Shown: one piece after another, positions 25,371-36,105 of the stretch
How positions within the stretch are numbered: position 1 is the first letter of the stretch
How the letters are laid out: every line of letters starts with the position of its first letter
From: Angiostrongylus vasorum
Taxonomy: Eukaryota; Nematoda; Chromadorea; Rhabditida; Metastrongylidae
Reading direction: 5' to 3'
NCBI GenBank assembly: GCA_018806985.1
Contig: JADANN010000457.1
Coordinates: forward strand, 1,426,001-1,490,000
DNA length: 64,000 nt
Program-made: the position numbers and the translations under genes
The notes under the pieces: model-generated
What the model saw: the letters and a program-made list of their open reading frames with translations, nothing else
The model's database searches: none
Told to the model about the DNA's origin: nothing

Positions 25371-25710
25371 TGATGTCTCAGTATTGACAGTTCCGTTTGC
25401 TTTCATTTAGAATGAAATCTGGTTGGTCACTAAAAAAAAAGAATTGCTGCAATGCCGATATGAGATAGATGCTTTTTTGCATAGATATTTGATTATACGT
25501 AATACAATTAAAACAATAACACAATCCAATTGAATGGCATGAGGTAGTGCAGTTTCTTAAGTCCAAATAAATTACTTGTGATTTGGCGTGGTTCGCCCAC
25601 ATCAAAGACTGCCATCATTTCCTTCGGCATTCCCACATTCACTAACGAAAAAAACCTCCGAAAATTTTAGAAATATGTACAACCAGGACAGGTCTGCAAC
25701 AAGTACAGAC

Positions 25711-26005
25711 ATTAAAAACGGAATCTGTTCAATCCCTAAACGATGCGTCATGCATTCAACCCTCATTAAGCATCGTTTGAGGTGATTGAATGCATATCTG
25801 GCCTTTATAACGACAAATGGTGGCCTACAGATGTATCGGGCCAGTGCTGCTATCCTCCCAGACAAGTCTAGTACCAATTTGCAGACCCCGGAATGATGGA
25901 AGGCTTGATGAGCCATGGGCGCGGGGACCGATCGCATGGGCGCGGCGACCGATCGCATGGGCGTGTTGCAGGAGGCCTCTGACCACTACGTCACACGCGC
26001 CCGTC
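25711..26005 (-). repeat. SINE-A copy with duplicated head segment
   Basis: Body well preserved, tail lost. In the head, a 20-22 bp unit containing GACCGATCGCATGGGCG is present twice in tandem (about 25918-25960), which duplicates the B-box region. The internal 118-codon minus frame is not a gene. Confidence 0.8.
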
Positions 26006-26382
26006 TAAAAAGGCAAGTGGTTTAAAAAATAGAAAAAAAAGAAAAATATAATCTGGAAGCTTGATTTAGAACTATCACGGACAAAAAACACAGTGAGCAT
26101 CTTCAAAATAGATACTGACATAGCCTCAGTTATTGCGAATATGATGATGGATTGCTATTTCACAAGTGAACTGTATAAAACGAAACTATTATATATGGAG
26201 ATTATATCGAGTAGCTCACTAAGGAGACAAGGCTTCTGCTACGAAATCGACATTTCGCCGAATAAAATATTTCAGCTCAAAACACAACAAGAAGCGTTTT
26301 TCGCATGCGTATAATACGACGTTGCAACTAATCTCCTAGTAATCCCAGCTCACCTCAGCACGGCTACGATCTTTAGAGGATT

Positions 26383-26660
26383 CGATGGCTTAAATAGGTA
26401 TACCGATCCAAAAAAGTGTACAGCTTTACCGTGGCTGAACATGATCATGCTTCAACAGATGATTTACAGCAGGAGGTTACAGCTCCTGCAGTTCCTTCTA
26501 GGCTGATAGGGATCTCCATATTCCCCTCCGGATGTCCATCTAAGAGTAAACCAATTATGGCAACCTCCACTGCCCCCGATAGAGACCTAATTGCATAGTG
26601 GTCACAAATACCCCTTCCATCCACTAGGGCTGGCGAATGCCTAGCGTGAACACTGGGGAA
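26383..26660 (+). repeat. Diverged RTE family 2-like 5' sequence
   Basis: Shares blocks with 1371-1645 (GTGTACAG/GTGTACCG, GGCTGGCGAATGCCTAG) and the block CTAAGAGTAAACCAAT with the sense strand of the 52.8 and 55.4 kb repeats. Boundaries approximate. Confidence 0.5.
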
Positions 26661-27744
26661 CGATGGATATCTTGAGAAACAAAGAAAAGAAAGCCATATC
26701 CAATGGAAAAAATGTAATCCAACCAGAAATCTTGCTAAAATTGGAAAGAAAATTTAAATTTTTGAAATTTTTCATGTAAGCACGGCAGCCACAGAAGCCA
26801 GTTGAAATCCCTCTTTTTTGAATTGCTTCGAAGTACGTTTCTCTTGCAGAAAAATTCATCAAAGTGAAAGAAAAGAGCATGTGGATAAATAAAGAAAATA
26901 TAATAAAACCAGATAAAGAGCTGTGCATTGCAAGAGTGGTTTTTTGTAGTTAACAGCTGAGATATACTAGTTTAAAGTTGAAAGCTAATATTATTACAGT
27001 GTGGCTCCGTAGCAAATCTTTCAAACATAACAAATAGATCAGTGGACACTACGAATTATCATGAATGTTTTTAGGAGCAGTTCGCCAATGCATAATGCAA
27101 AATACTTATCCTGGCAACAAAAAGGTGCAATCTGGATGTCTTGAATGCTTCGACTGAAGAAGAACTCATAAGAAAGATCCAAACGTGTCAGAAAACAAAT
27201 GACTACAAAGAAGGAGGACGTCCAATAAAATTGTCTCCACTAATAAGAAAATCCGATATTTTCGCTAAGGGAAGGACATCACGGATGTCTCAAACGAGAA
27301 TTCTAATTGTATCCAGGAAAAATGAAGAACTCCAACATTTTATACAAGAGCAAAATACATAGGTTTAGATACATGCTAAAGACAATGCCATTCTTTGGCA
27401 AATGACTGAGGTGTTAAGAATACATCTAAGCATCACATTCTTACAGTAAGGATCTCTAATAACTGGTTCAGAACAGTATCATGTTGGTCCACTATTCAAT
27501 TCCTTACATGAGAATTCAAATCTAAATTGGAGTGGGCGGGGATCCAACATTCATAAAGTGTCAAACATCAAGAGGAATGATCAAGGGTGAAAAAAGAATG
27601 GAAGTAACAATATTACACATGAGAGTACTACGAACGAGAAGACTGGACGTGTCATGATTTCGTGTAATTCTAACATTAACCCTCTACCTTCTAGTTTCAA
27701 AATCCTCGGAGACACCGTTAATATTTGGTGAAATAACTCATCTT

Positions 27745-27793
<49 letters not shown>

Positions 27794-28277
27794 GACTAAC
27801 AATAATGATAATAATAAAAATAATAACAATAATAGAGCTAGTGAGGTTCGACTTGTTACATCACCCAATCTCATTAATTTTCGCAGGATTGATGCCGCAA
27901 CTGTCGATGTCGTCCTGCAAGAATTTGAGTTGCAAGACAACAGATTCCCTTCCGATCCATAAAGGCCAACAACTGTCCATGGTGACGTCTTGAGAACACA
28001 TAGGCACGGCTATCTCAGATTTCGTCGGAAAATTACACTTGACCAGCATTCATCATGTTAATGAGGGAAAATAACAAAGCTTGAATTTGCAGCCCATCTC
28101 ATTTCCCACGACCATTGTTGTCGACGACAATTACCGACAACGAAACAAATGGAAGAAATGCTGAGCATTTCATAGTATGCGGGGGCGGGTCACATAAGTG
28201 TCTATGGAGGCAAGGTGGTAATTAATAATAATCATGACAACAATAACAGTAGTATTAATAATTACAATAATATTGCT
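26661..28277. other. No recognised gene
   Basis: Short frames at 26641-26928 (-) and 27141-27362 (+) show no recognised domain. The leucine-rich 119-codon minus frame at 27581-27940 comes from an AAT repeat. Confidence 0.45.
27746..27790. repeat. (AAT)n microsatellite
   Basis: About 14 uninterrupted AAT units, followed by an imperfect AT-rich extension to about 27835. Confidence 0.9.
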
Positions 28278-28620
28278 CGGAGGGAGGTAGCGCAATGATA
28301 GTGGTGCCGTTTAATGCGCTCGCAACAATAGTTTCACCATACTACAGGCTAACTAAGCCTTTCATCCTTCAGTGATAGGGAAAATCGTGTTATACTTGTC
28401 TGGAAAGCCCCCTCTTATCCACAAGATCTTGGAACGCTCTAGTACGGCTATCCTAGGATACCAGTGAAAATCCACTGGACCTGCACACTCATAAAGAAGA
28501 TTAAAAATTCTCAAGCAGTAGCTGAACTCGCAATCAAAATCTGAAGACCACCGTCGACAACAGATACGCGGAAACGATTTGGAAGCAAGAAGTGCTGACT
28601 CTACACAATCTGACCAGGCA
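28278..28620 (+). repeat. SINE-B copy
   Basis: tRNA-like start (GAGGTAGCGCAATGATAG as A-box region), then ATACTTGTCTGGAAAG, CTCTAGTACGGCTATC and a long tail region shared with 46915-47235 and 60720-61060 (CTCTAGC.CGG.T.TC, GAATC/GATC and GTTGAAAAACC-type blocks). Its right part lies inside the left arm of the inverted repeat 28431-31198. Confidence 0.55.
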
Positions 28621-28809
28621 TGTGTGATCCAAGTAATCTCGGGTCATGTAAAACAAAAAATAGAAACTAACGGAATTGATATCGGTACTAGTTACGCACT
28701 TCCATCATTAAGCGGTCCTCAGTCGGTTCATCACATGAGCAGTGTGTCCTCAAATGTCAAACAGATGATAAAAAGCTGTGCCAAAAGCAATTTTTTACTA
28801 GCTCTGTGA
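28579..28809 (+). other. Open frame conserved in both arms of inverted repeat 1
   Basis: A 76-codon frame whose core (VIQVISGHVKQKIET, IDIGTSYALPSLSGPQ and SVHHMSSVSSNVKQM in succession) is repeated almost unchanged on the minus strand at 30819-31037. I do not recognise the protein and see no signal peptide, membrane segment or catalytic motif. Because the arms are themselves near identical, conservation of the frame is weak evidence for coding. The few differences include silent ones (third base of a proline codon) and one N/D change. It may be a gene fragment captured inside a duplicated segment, or chance. Confidence 0.3.
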
Positions 28810-29096
28810 CATTGTTCAATCCCAGGTTTGGAATCCCTGTCTCTATAACGCCGGATTACCACGTAGCTTCAGCAAGCACGTCGAAGAACGGCGTGAAGGG
28901 CGTGCGTATTTCAGTATGGCAACGTAGATTTTTATTCCATCAACACCTTGTAATCAAGTGACTGAGAAGGACAAGAGCGTGCTTTAGATTTTGATTCTAC
29001 GAGTGGAAGAACGGCTGAAGATCCTCTCAACGGAAACCACGAAGAGGAACGGAACGAGAGTACTGGAAGACTTCTTAAATGATGATGCAAACTTGT

Positions 29097-29281
29097 TAAG
29101 GAAGCTCAATTCCAAAAGATATCACCGCAATTTGGAAGGTTCCAAAACGAATTTTCACAAAGAAATTGAGCAGATCATCGTAAATCAAATCTCTAACTAT
29201 AAGGTGTCAATGTTGTCTCAAATTTCGGTACAGACGCAAATATCTCTGCCATTGCGCAACATACTTTCCACGATGATAAAA
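29097..29281 (+). other. Possible eroded RTE endonuclease fragment
   Basis: The open frame 28991-29287 runs out of the arm into the spacer and contains HKEIEQIIVNQ. This resembles the [11 protein letters not shown] block of the RTE family 1 endonuclease found at about 44090. The likeness is short and could be chance. Confidence 0.25.
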
Positions 29282-29557
29282 GAATAAAGGATAAAGCGCC
29301 CGGCGTTGATCAATCGCTGCGCCATGCATTCGACTTCATCAAGCATCGTTTGGAGATGACTGAATGCATATCTTGCCTCTACAATGACTTGCGGTGGCCT
29401 ACCGATGTATCGAGCCAGTGTTGCCATCCTCCCAGACAGGTCTGGTACCAATTTGCCGACTCTGGGGCGATGGAAGGCTTCGTGAGCCATGGGCGCGGCG
29501 ATCGATTCCATTTCTGTGTTGCAGGGCGCCTCTGACCACTGCGCCACACTCGCCCTT
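29282..29557 (-). repeat. SINE-A copy in spacer of inverted repeat 1
   Basis: Full-length reverse copy: AATAAAGGATAAAGC tail at the left, head with GACCACTGCGCCACAC at the right on the plus strand. Confidence 0.85.
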
Positions 29558-30530
29558 TCCGCGATGATGTGAAACCAAAGCCGAAGAAAGAAAAACAGAA
29601 CTTATATCTTGCAATTTACTTTTTCTTGCTGTTCTATTTTTTGTAGAGATGCCGTTACTGGCAGCATCGATGAGCATTACGGATCATTTCAACAGTGGTA
29701 ATATCTGAAGGTCACAGATTATTTGCTCGCGCTCTCTTGAAGAAACCCTTTTGCTGGGATGCCAACGAGGACACAGCTTCAGTCCTTGCCAAGACTTACA
29801 GAAAAACCTTTAAAAAACTTTAAGAAAAGAAACGTCGGGAAGGTAAAAGCAGGAAGATTGCGAAAACAAGTCAAGCATCATTCACAATTAATTTCTACTT
29901 CGATTACTTTGATAGTCGCGTCACTTGTCGCTGTCTCGTTCGTGAAGAACTGGGCAACATCCAAGCCAAATATTATCAGATGCAAACATAAAGAAACAAC
30001 AGGCAGTCATCATTAGCAGATTATACAGTTTGTTATTCATCACATGTCAGAGAAAAGGATTCCTAGTCATTGAGACCTAACAGGATCTTGACTTAAACTG
30101 CAAGCTAAAAAGGGATAACACGATCCACACAACAGGGAAAGTCATAGAAGTCTCGTGAGAGCAAAGGATGTCGCTATTCCTCACTTTCGCAGACATGAAT
30201 TAGCCCTTCGATTCTGTTTAGATGGATGCAGTAATGGATGCGGTAATAGATTCAATGGCGATTCAGGCTCCCCTGCCCAGTACTTAGCGATATTTCCTGA
30301 GTCACACAACAACTTTACAACAGCGTTCTTATTTGGCCATTCAGTAAAGACATCACCATTGGTATGAAGGGGAAATGGTGATAAGGCATCGATAAATTCG
30401 TTGGGCGTTTTTCTGGAGGACACCAGGAGAAGGCTGGAAAGGGATGATATTGGTGTCAATATGGATAGTTAAAAGCTACAACCTTCTTGCTTTGCTGATA
30501 ACATTGCTCGCACAACGCCGACGGTCCCTC
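29558..30530. other. Spacer of inverted repeat 1, no recognised gene
   Basis: Open frames 29759-30016 (+, basic: RTEKPLKNFKKRN-like content) and 30181-30459 (-) have no recognised domain. Confidence 0.4.
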
Positions 30531-30818
30531 ACTAGTTTGCATCATCATTTAAGAAGCCTTTTTAGCACGCTCGTTCCGCTCCTCTTCGTGGTTTCTGCTC
30601 AGAGCATCTTCAGCCGTTCCTCCACTCGTAGAATCCAAATCTGAAGCACGCTCTTGTCCTTCTCAGTCACTTGATTACAAGGTGTTGATGGAATAAAAAT
30701 CTACGTTGCCATACTCAAATACGCACGCCCTTCACGCCCTTCTTCTACGTGCTCGCTGAAGCTACGTGGTAATCCGGCGTTATAGAGACTGGGATTCCAC
30801 AACCGGGATTGAACAATG

Positions 30819-31037
30819 TCACAGAGCTAGTACAAAGTCGATTTTGGCACAGCTTTTTATCATCTGTTTGACATTTGAGGACACACTGCTCATGTGATGA
30901 ACCGACTGAGGACCGCTTAATGACGGAAGTGCGTAACTAGTACCGATATCAATTCCGTCAGTTTCTATTTTTTGTTTTACATGACCCGAGATTACTTGGA
31001 TCACACTTACTTGGATCACATTGTGTACACTCAGCAC
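30819..31037 (-). other. Open frame conserved in both arms (right-arm copy)
   Basis: Counterpart of 28579-28809, with the same core sequence and the same C-terminal end (QMIKSCAK, then LAL). Its N-terminal segment differs because of a small local duplication of the TTGGATCACA unit near 31000-31020. Confidence 0.3.
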
Positions 31038-31280
31038 TTCTTGCGTCCAAATCGTTTCCGCGTATCTGTTGTGGACGGTGGTCTTCAGATTTTGATTGCG
31101 AGTTCAGCTACTGCTTGAGAATTTTTAATCTTCTTTATGAGTGTGCTCGTCCAGTGGATTTTCACTGGTATCCTAAGATAGCCGTACTAGAGCGTTCCTA
31201 GGCATGTAGAGGTATGATGTAATAATCAATGCACTTCTTCATTGATGAAAGCTAACGCGAGGTTGAAAGGAACTTTATTG

Positions 31281-31307
31281 GGATAACGTTTCGGCTTCTT
31301 CTGATCC
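31281..31307 (-). ncRNA. Truncated hammerhead-like motif
   Basis: Minus strand: GGAU, CAGAAGA, AGCC, GAAA, CGUU, AUCC. Flanks GGAU and AUCC can pair as stem I and GAAA is kept. The core reads CAGA instead of CUGA, and stem II is almost absent. Probably inactive. Confidence 0.45.
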
Positions 31308-31438
31308 TGAGGAATTCGACTGGATTGAACATCGTTCGTACTTCATTGGAGCGGTGCTCCATTGCACTTGAATCGACTCGAACTGGCTGTGAAGATCCAC
31401 ATCGCAAGGATGGTCGACTGTGGTCGACTCGCATCATT

Positions 31439-31476
31439 CCGGCTCTGATGAAGGCGAGCATTTCGAAACGTTGCAG
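31439..31476 (+). ncRNA. Hammerhead ribozyme-like motif, arm 1
   Basis: GGCU, then the canonical core CUGAUGA, an AGGCGAGCAUUUC segment, GAAA and CGUU. Core elements CUGANGA and GAAA are intact. Stem II is weak and the right side of stem I (GCAG) pairs poorly with GGCU. PLE terminal-repeat type. Confidence 0.6.
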
Positions 31477-31674
31477 AATGAAATTTTTTACCAGCCTCAA
31501 CTTAGCCTTTATCTATAATTGGATACGTTGATTATCTAAACGTTGGTTTCTTGTTGGTTTATTATTTTTTTATTTGTTCTCTTACCATCGATGCCAACTT
31601 TTAATACTAAGCCTCGTCTCCACTGGTGCTACAACTCTACTGTTCGTTGCGCTTCACTGAGCTTTAAAATAAAT

Positions 31675-31960
31675 TCATGAAAATGAGATCCGACATTGTT
31701 AAGCATCTCGAATTTTCTAAAAACTACTTCAATCTAATTAATTTAGAGACATATGCACTAAGAATTCAACTGTATCGTGAGCGAATTGAAGTTTGTGCCG
31801 AGATGCTTTAATGAGATTCCCTTGAACACTGGACCACATCATGACGACTTCAAGAGAAGAAGAGAAATAGTGCAAAAATTTTTTCTCATGGCTTCATCCA
31901 TCCACGGAAGGAATAACACCCGGATTTTTTCTTTAATTTCCAGGAAATTATGCATATTCT
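31675..31960 (+). pseudogene. Putative PLE N-terminal coding fragment, arm 1
   Basis: Frame segments MRSDIVKHLEFSKNYFNL and LRIQLYRERIEVCAEM are followed, after a frame change, by VPRCFNEIPLNTGPHHDD and FKRRREIVQKFF. A helical N-terminal region before the reverse transcriptase is usual in PLE proteins. Position next to ribozyme-bearing terminal repeats supports the call, but I matched no diagnostic catalytic motif. Interrupted by stops and frame changes. Confidence 0.5.
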
Positions 31961-32372
31961 GTGTCTTAACGTATATTGGCCTTGTATTGGGCTTTCTTGA
32001 AGATGTCCAACTGATTCCTTGAAGGATTCCTTGATACTTCCTCAGTGCCAGCAATCTCTAGTTCGTTCCAACTCTTGCATTATCTCAAAAATCAAAAAGT
32101 TGGAGATAGATAGTGTTACGAGAATATTGCAAACGGAATCTCGTATGCATGGAATATAGTAGTAATACCATACATGACTAGTACTTTGAAAAATTTCCAA
32201 AAGTTAAGACTGACTAAGGCAAAGCGAGAAGAGAGAATCTGGTTTTAATCGACGAAGTGGGTAACAAATAGGTGGACAACAACGTCCATGCCATCGACAA
32301 TTCACGATGGAGAGTTTTCTATATGAATCGTAAGCAACCAAATTTTACTGATGTATTAATCGTCTTCTTGTA

Positions 32373-32649
32373 TAAAAACGATAAAGAATAAAAGCTCTTG
32401 GCGTTGATCAATCTCTGTGGGTGCGTTATGCACTCGACTTCACTAAGCATCGTTTGGAGGTGATTGAATACATATCTGGCCTTTGCAATGACTCGCGGTG
32501 GCCTACCGATGTATCGAGCCAGTGCTGCTATGACAAGTCTGGTACCAATTTGGTGATCCTGGAAGGTTTGGTGGGCCATGGGCGTGGAGATCGATTCCAC
32601 GCGTGTGTTGTAGGGCGCCCGTCTCCGACTACTGCTCCACACGCGCCCT
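32373..32649 (-). repeat. SINE-A copy in spacer of inverted repeat 2
   Basis: Full-length reverse copy with a small internal deletion (the TCCTCCCAGA block near 32530 is missing). Head at the right end with CTGCTCCACACGCGCCC. Confidence 0.85.
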
Positions 32650-33308
32650 TCTGGTATAGTCTTGCTACAATATGGACCTTCAGATGGAAGTGCTGGGCTA
32701 CTTCTCATTTTGGTATGCCTTAGTGGAGACGAAAGCCCTGATGTACATCGTATAAAAATACTTAGAAACAATCTCAAGTTAGAGTGCAGCTGCAAAATAC
32801 CGGTAGATTGTAGTGATTCAAAATAATGAAGTGGAATAGAAAAACTAAAAGCAAAAAGCACTATAATTTGAATTTATGAGAACCCTTATATGAAATACAC
32901 AGAAATTTGTGTTTTTTACCTGTTGCTACATAAAGATTTCATTTTTAGCTAAAAGATTTCTTACGAGTCCAATTTAGAGAAAGGTCTTCAACTTAATAAG
33001 TAGCACAAATTCTTTAGGGATTCGAATTCTAACAAATTGAAATTTTCCACGAATGTGATTCGGAGAAGAAGTTGCGAGATGCTACGCACTTTAGGAAACA
33101 AACGAGAAGCGCTGAATCTGATATGACTGGTCAACGGCAGTTGTTCTGGTGAGGAACAGTGAGGGATGAAGATCTTGTAGTCTTCAGCCTTAGCTGAATT
33201 TTTTCACGTCCATGGAGAGGCTATGAGGGAAAAAGTTTCTAAGAGGTAATAAGTAGCACAAGTGAGAGCTTTGTACTTTTGAGTCTACGGATGTCCGCTA
33301 AGGTAGTT
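32650..33308. other. Spacer of inverted repeat 2, no recognised feature
   Basis: AT-rich, no convincing open frame. Confidence 0.4.
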
Positions 33309-33369
33309 GAATCAGTTGGACATCTTCAAGAAAACCCAATACAAGGCCAATATACGTTAAGACACAGAA

Positions 33370-33660
33370 TATGCATAATTTCCTGGAAATTAAAGGAAGA
33401 GCCGGGTGTTATTCCGTCCGTGGATGGATGAAGCCATAAGAAAAAAATTTTGCACTATTTCTCTTCTTCTTGAAGTCGTCATGATGTGGTCCAGTGTTCA
33501 AGGGAATCTCATTAAAGCATCTCGGCACAAACTTCAATTCGCTCACGATACAGTTGAATTCTTAGTGCATATGTCTCTAAATTAATTAGATTGAAGTAGT
33601 TTTTAGAAAATTCGAGATGCTTAACAATGTCGGATCTCATTTTCATGAATTTATTTTTAA
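33370..33660 (-). pseudogene. Putative PLE N-terminal coding fragment, arm 2
   Basis: Mirror copy of 31675-31960. The minus frame at 33512-33781 includes MRSDIVKHLEFSKNYF and RIQLYRERIEVC. Same frame breaks; same reasoning and doubts. Confidence 0.5.
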
Positions 33661-33844
33661 AGCTCAGTGAAGCGCAACGAACAGTAGAGTTGTAGCACCA
33701 GTGGAGACGAGGCTTAGTATTAAAAGTTGGCATCGATGGTAAGAGAACAAATAAAAAAATAATAAACCAACAAGAAACCAACGTTTAGATAAATAACGTA
33801 TCCAATTATAGATAAAGGCTAAGTTGAGGCTGGTAAAAATTTCA

Positions 33845-33882
33845 TTCTGCAACGTTTCGAAATGCTCGCCTTCATCAGAGCC
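33845..33882 (-). ncRNA. Hammerhead ribozyme-like motif, arm 2
   Basis: Identical to the arm 1 motif at 31439-31476, on the minus strand: CUGAUGA, AGGCGAGCAUUUC, GAAA, CGUU. Confidence 0.6.
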
Positions 33883-34016
33883 GGAATGATGCGAGTCGAC
33901 CACAGTCGACCATCCTTGCGATGTGGATCTTCACAGCCAGTTCGAGTCGATTCAAGTGCAATGGAGCACCGCTCCAATGAAGTACGAACGATGTTCAATC
34001 CAGTCGAATTCCTCAG

Positions 34017-34042
34017 GATCAGAAGAAGCCGAAACGTTATCC
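34017..34042 (+). ncRNA. Truncated hammerhead-like motif, arm 2
   Basis: Identical to 31281-31307 but on the plus strand; flanks GGAU and AUCC pair, core CAGAAGA and GAAA. Confidence 0.45.
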
Positions 34043-34118
34043 CAATAAAGTTCTTTCAACCTCGCGTTAGCTTTCATCAATGAAGAAGTGCATTGATTAT
34101 TACATCATACTTCTACAT

Positions 34119-34924
34119 GGTGCATCATAAATGAAACTTGGTGTACAAAAAGTATTACTTTGACATAAAGTTTGGATTATTAGTGGGAAAAGTAGTACAG
34201 TTTGAAATAACATATCAATGCCGAGGAGATCTAAATTGGTCGATGTAGAGTGAAGGCAGTTTTGGTCCACACCTTGAGTCAGAACCAATAAATCATATGA
34301 ACTGAAATCAGTATGATCAGTGATGGGTTCAGGAACAACTAGTAAAGTCAGAAAGATCTAATAGCAAAGGAGTGGAGAACTGCTACGTGCAAGGCATGCT
34401 CATTCCTAGGGACAATAAAGCGGTACAATTCTTAGCGTTACCAGATCACTAAGGGATTCATTAGGGACTAGATATTTTCACTTACACTTTCTTACAGACA
34501 AAAAGTTTGCAGTAGAAAAATGATCTCTAACTAAGTCGTACCAATATATGAATTTGTTTTTAGTGCATAATTTCTTGCATACATAATACTGTTCATTTTT
34601 TTCTGAATAATTTATATGTGAAGGAGAAGAAGAAAACAAAGCCCACTTTGCTTTCTTGCGGTTTATACGATAAATTGCTTTTGAGTGCATAATTCACGGT
34701 GGGTCTACAGTGAGCCTTTTAAGCTACAATCTACGAAACTGATTGAATACAAGAAAAACATTAGCAACAAATTAAGCTATAAAGCACAGATTGTTAGCCT
34801 TAATCAGATGCCAAGGCTAGCGAAAGTCAATACAACATTGGCGAGGTAACGTTGCATATGATGGACGACACAAACGATCTGAACGACCAGTACAACCACT
34901 CACAGTCATTTGAGAACGAATTCA
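34119..34924. other. No recognised feature
   Basis: Short open frames only. Confidence 0.4.
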
Positions 34925-35176
34925 AGGGCGCTCGCTATTTCGATCCAGCGCTCAGGGCTCACCAAATATTCCTTCTTTCCCACGCCGGAAAACTGGTACC
35001 ACATACTTCTCTGGGAGGATAAAAATACTGAATTGATGGCTTCAGTAGAGCATTGCAAGTCACTGTGTAGAGCAGATGTGTATTAATTCACCTCTACGAT
35101 GCTTCATGAAGTCAAATGTAGGGCGTACCCCTCAGTAATGGACCTATACCGAGAGCATTTTTTTTCCCATTTTGAA
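34925..35176 (+). repeat. Degenerate SINE-A copy
   Basis: Blocks CAGGGCTCACCAA, GCCGGAAAACTGGTACCA, CTCTGGGAGGAT, CACCTCTACGATGCTTCATG and ACCGAGAGC in family order. Head truncated. Confidence 0.7.
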
Positions 35177-35394
35177 ATCGTATTACTAACGTCAACTGGT
35201 CGCTAAGAGCTGGTTGGAGACAAACACATGCTTAAGGGATTTTCGCTGATTTCTTCAGAGCTACTTGCTTAGACGGTACTACCACCTACACTTTGAACAA
35301 TTTCAACAAAAGTTAAAAAGTTCTACAATTATACACACGCGTCCCTTTAACCGTTAAGCTGTTTGGAAATCCGTTTTAGTTAAGCCTTTATAAA

Positions 35395-35665
35395 ACTTAC
35401 TTTGTGGGTGCGTGATAGCAGTACGCGTAAGGTCCTTCCTGGACTGTTCAGCGGGCCAACTAAACCTGCGAGCCCTTTGGATTCAAGAAATTGGTAGTAG
35501 ACTTGTCAGTAAAAAAAACTAAAAACTCTCTTCAACCGCAAAAAGCTGACGCCTGTATGGAAATTTGGAAGTGCTGTCGCAAAACTATCCCAGGGTTCTA
35601 TGGGGGAATTGAAAAGCATTAAACGAGGTTCGCGATGGATATAAGGAAATGAACCGAGCACAAGT
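35395..35665 (+). repeat. SINE-B-like copy
   Basis: GGGTGCGTGATAGCAGTACG start, GAAATTGGTAGTAGACTTGTC middle block (as 46915-47235), and a 3' end ATAAGGAAATGAACCGAGCACAAGTG resembling the ends of the other SINE-B copies. Diverged. Confidence 0.55.
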
Positions 35666-35677
35666 GGATGGATCTAA

Positions 35678-35724
<47 letters not shown>
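35678..35724. repeat. (TA)n microsatellite
   Basis: About 23 TA units immediately after the SINE-B-like 3' end. Confidence 0.95.
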
Positions 35725-35729
<5 letters not shown>

Positions 35730-35989
35730 GCAAACCAATTAAAAACAAGACTCCAAGGTTTTCTCTTCGATTTAGATCACTTTGTACTTATATTAATGCC
35801 CGCTTCAACCTTAAACCAACATATCTCGCTTGTGGTCTCTAATAGAGATTTTTACTAACCGGATACAACATTTATTACTGTAACAAGACAAAACTTTTAA
35901 AACTTTTCTATCCTGTCCTATCATTTCCACTGACCGATGGTTGCTGGTAGTACTGTGAGAATAAGAAACTGGTTGTTGGAAAGGCCAAC

Positions 35990-36105
35990 AAAGTGCCACG
36001 GTTGGTGTGGTAGATAGCCCATCAACCCAGGCAAGAGTAATAGTGGATTCGAAGCTCACCTGAGGTTCCGAGTTTTGCTCTGCTCTCAGCATCCCAATGT
36101 TTGTA
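35990..36105 (+). repeat. Degenerate SINE-2 fragment
   Basis: GGTTGGTGTGGTAGATAGCCC (head), AGAGTAATAGTGGATTCGAAGC (B-box region) and GGTTCCGAGTTTTGC follow the SINE-2 order. Confidence 0.5.

Larger units (their letters stand above)
28431..31198. repeat. Large inverted repeat 1 (arms about 670 bp)
   Basis: Arms 28431-29096 and 30531-31198 are reverse complements, near identical by eye (a few percent mismatches over the best 300 bp). The spacer is 29097-30530. The outer ends share GGAACGCTCTAG; the inner ends diverge after the block AAATGATGATGCAAACT. The spacer contains a SINE-A copy (29282-29557) and unrecognised sequence (29558-30530). The outer end of each arm lies within SINE-B sequence. 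It ends 5 bp before a second, similarly sized inverted repeat. A transposon with long terminal inverted repeats, a template-switch inverted duplication and an assembly artefact are all possible. Confidence 0.85.
31204..34118. repeat. Large inverted repeat 2, PLE-derived (arms about 810 bp)
   Basis: Arms 31204-32017 and 33309-34118 are near-perfect reverse complements. They share, for example, CAATGCACTTCTTCATTG at the outer side and GGACATCTTCAAGAAA.CCCAATAC at the inner side. The spacer 32018-33308 holds a SINE-A copy. Each arm carries two hammerhead-like motifs in opposite directions, then a reading frame that resembles the N-terminal part of a PLE protein. I infer two PLE 5' ends in inverted orientation. 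Confidence 0.8.
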
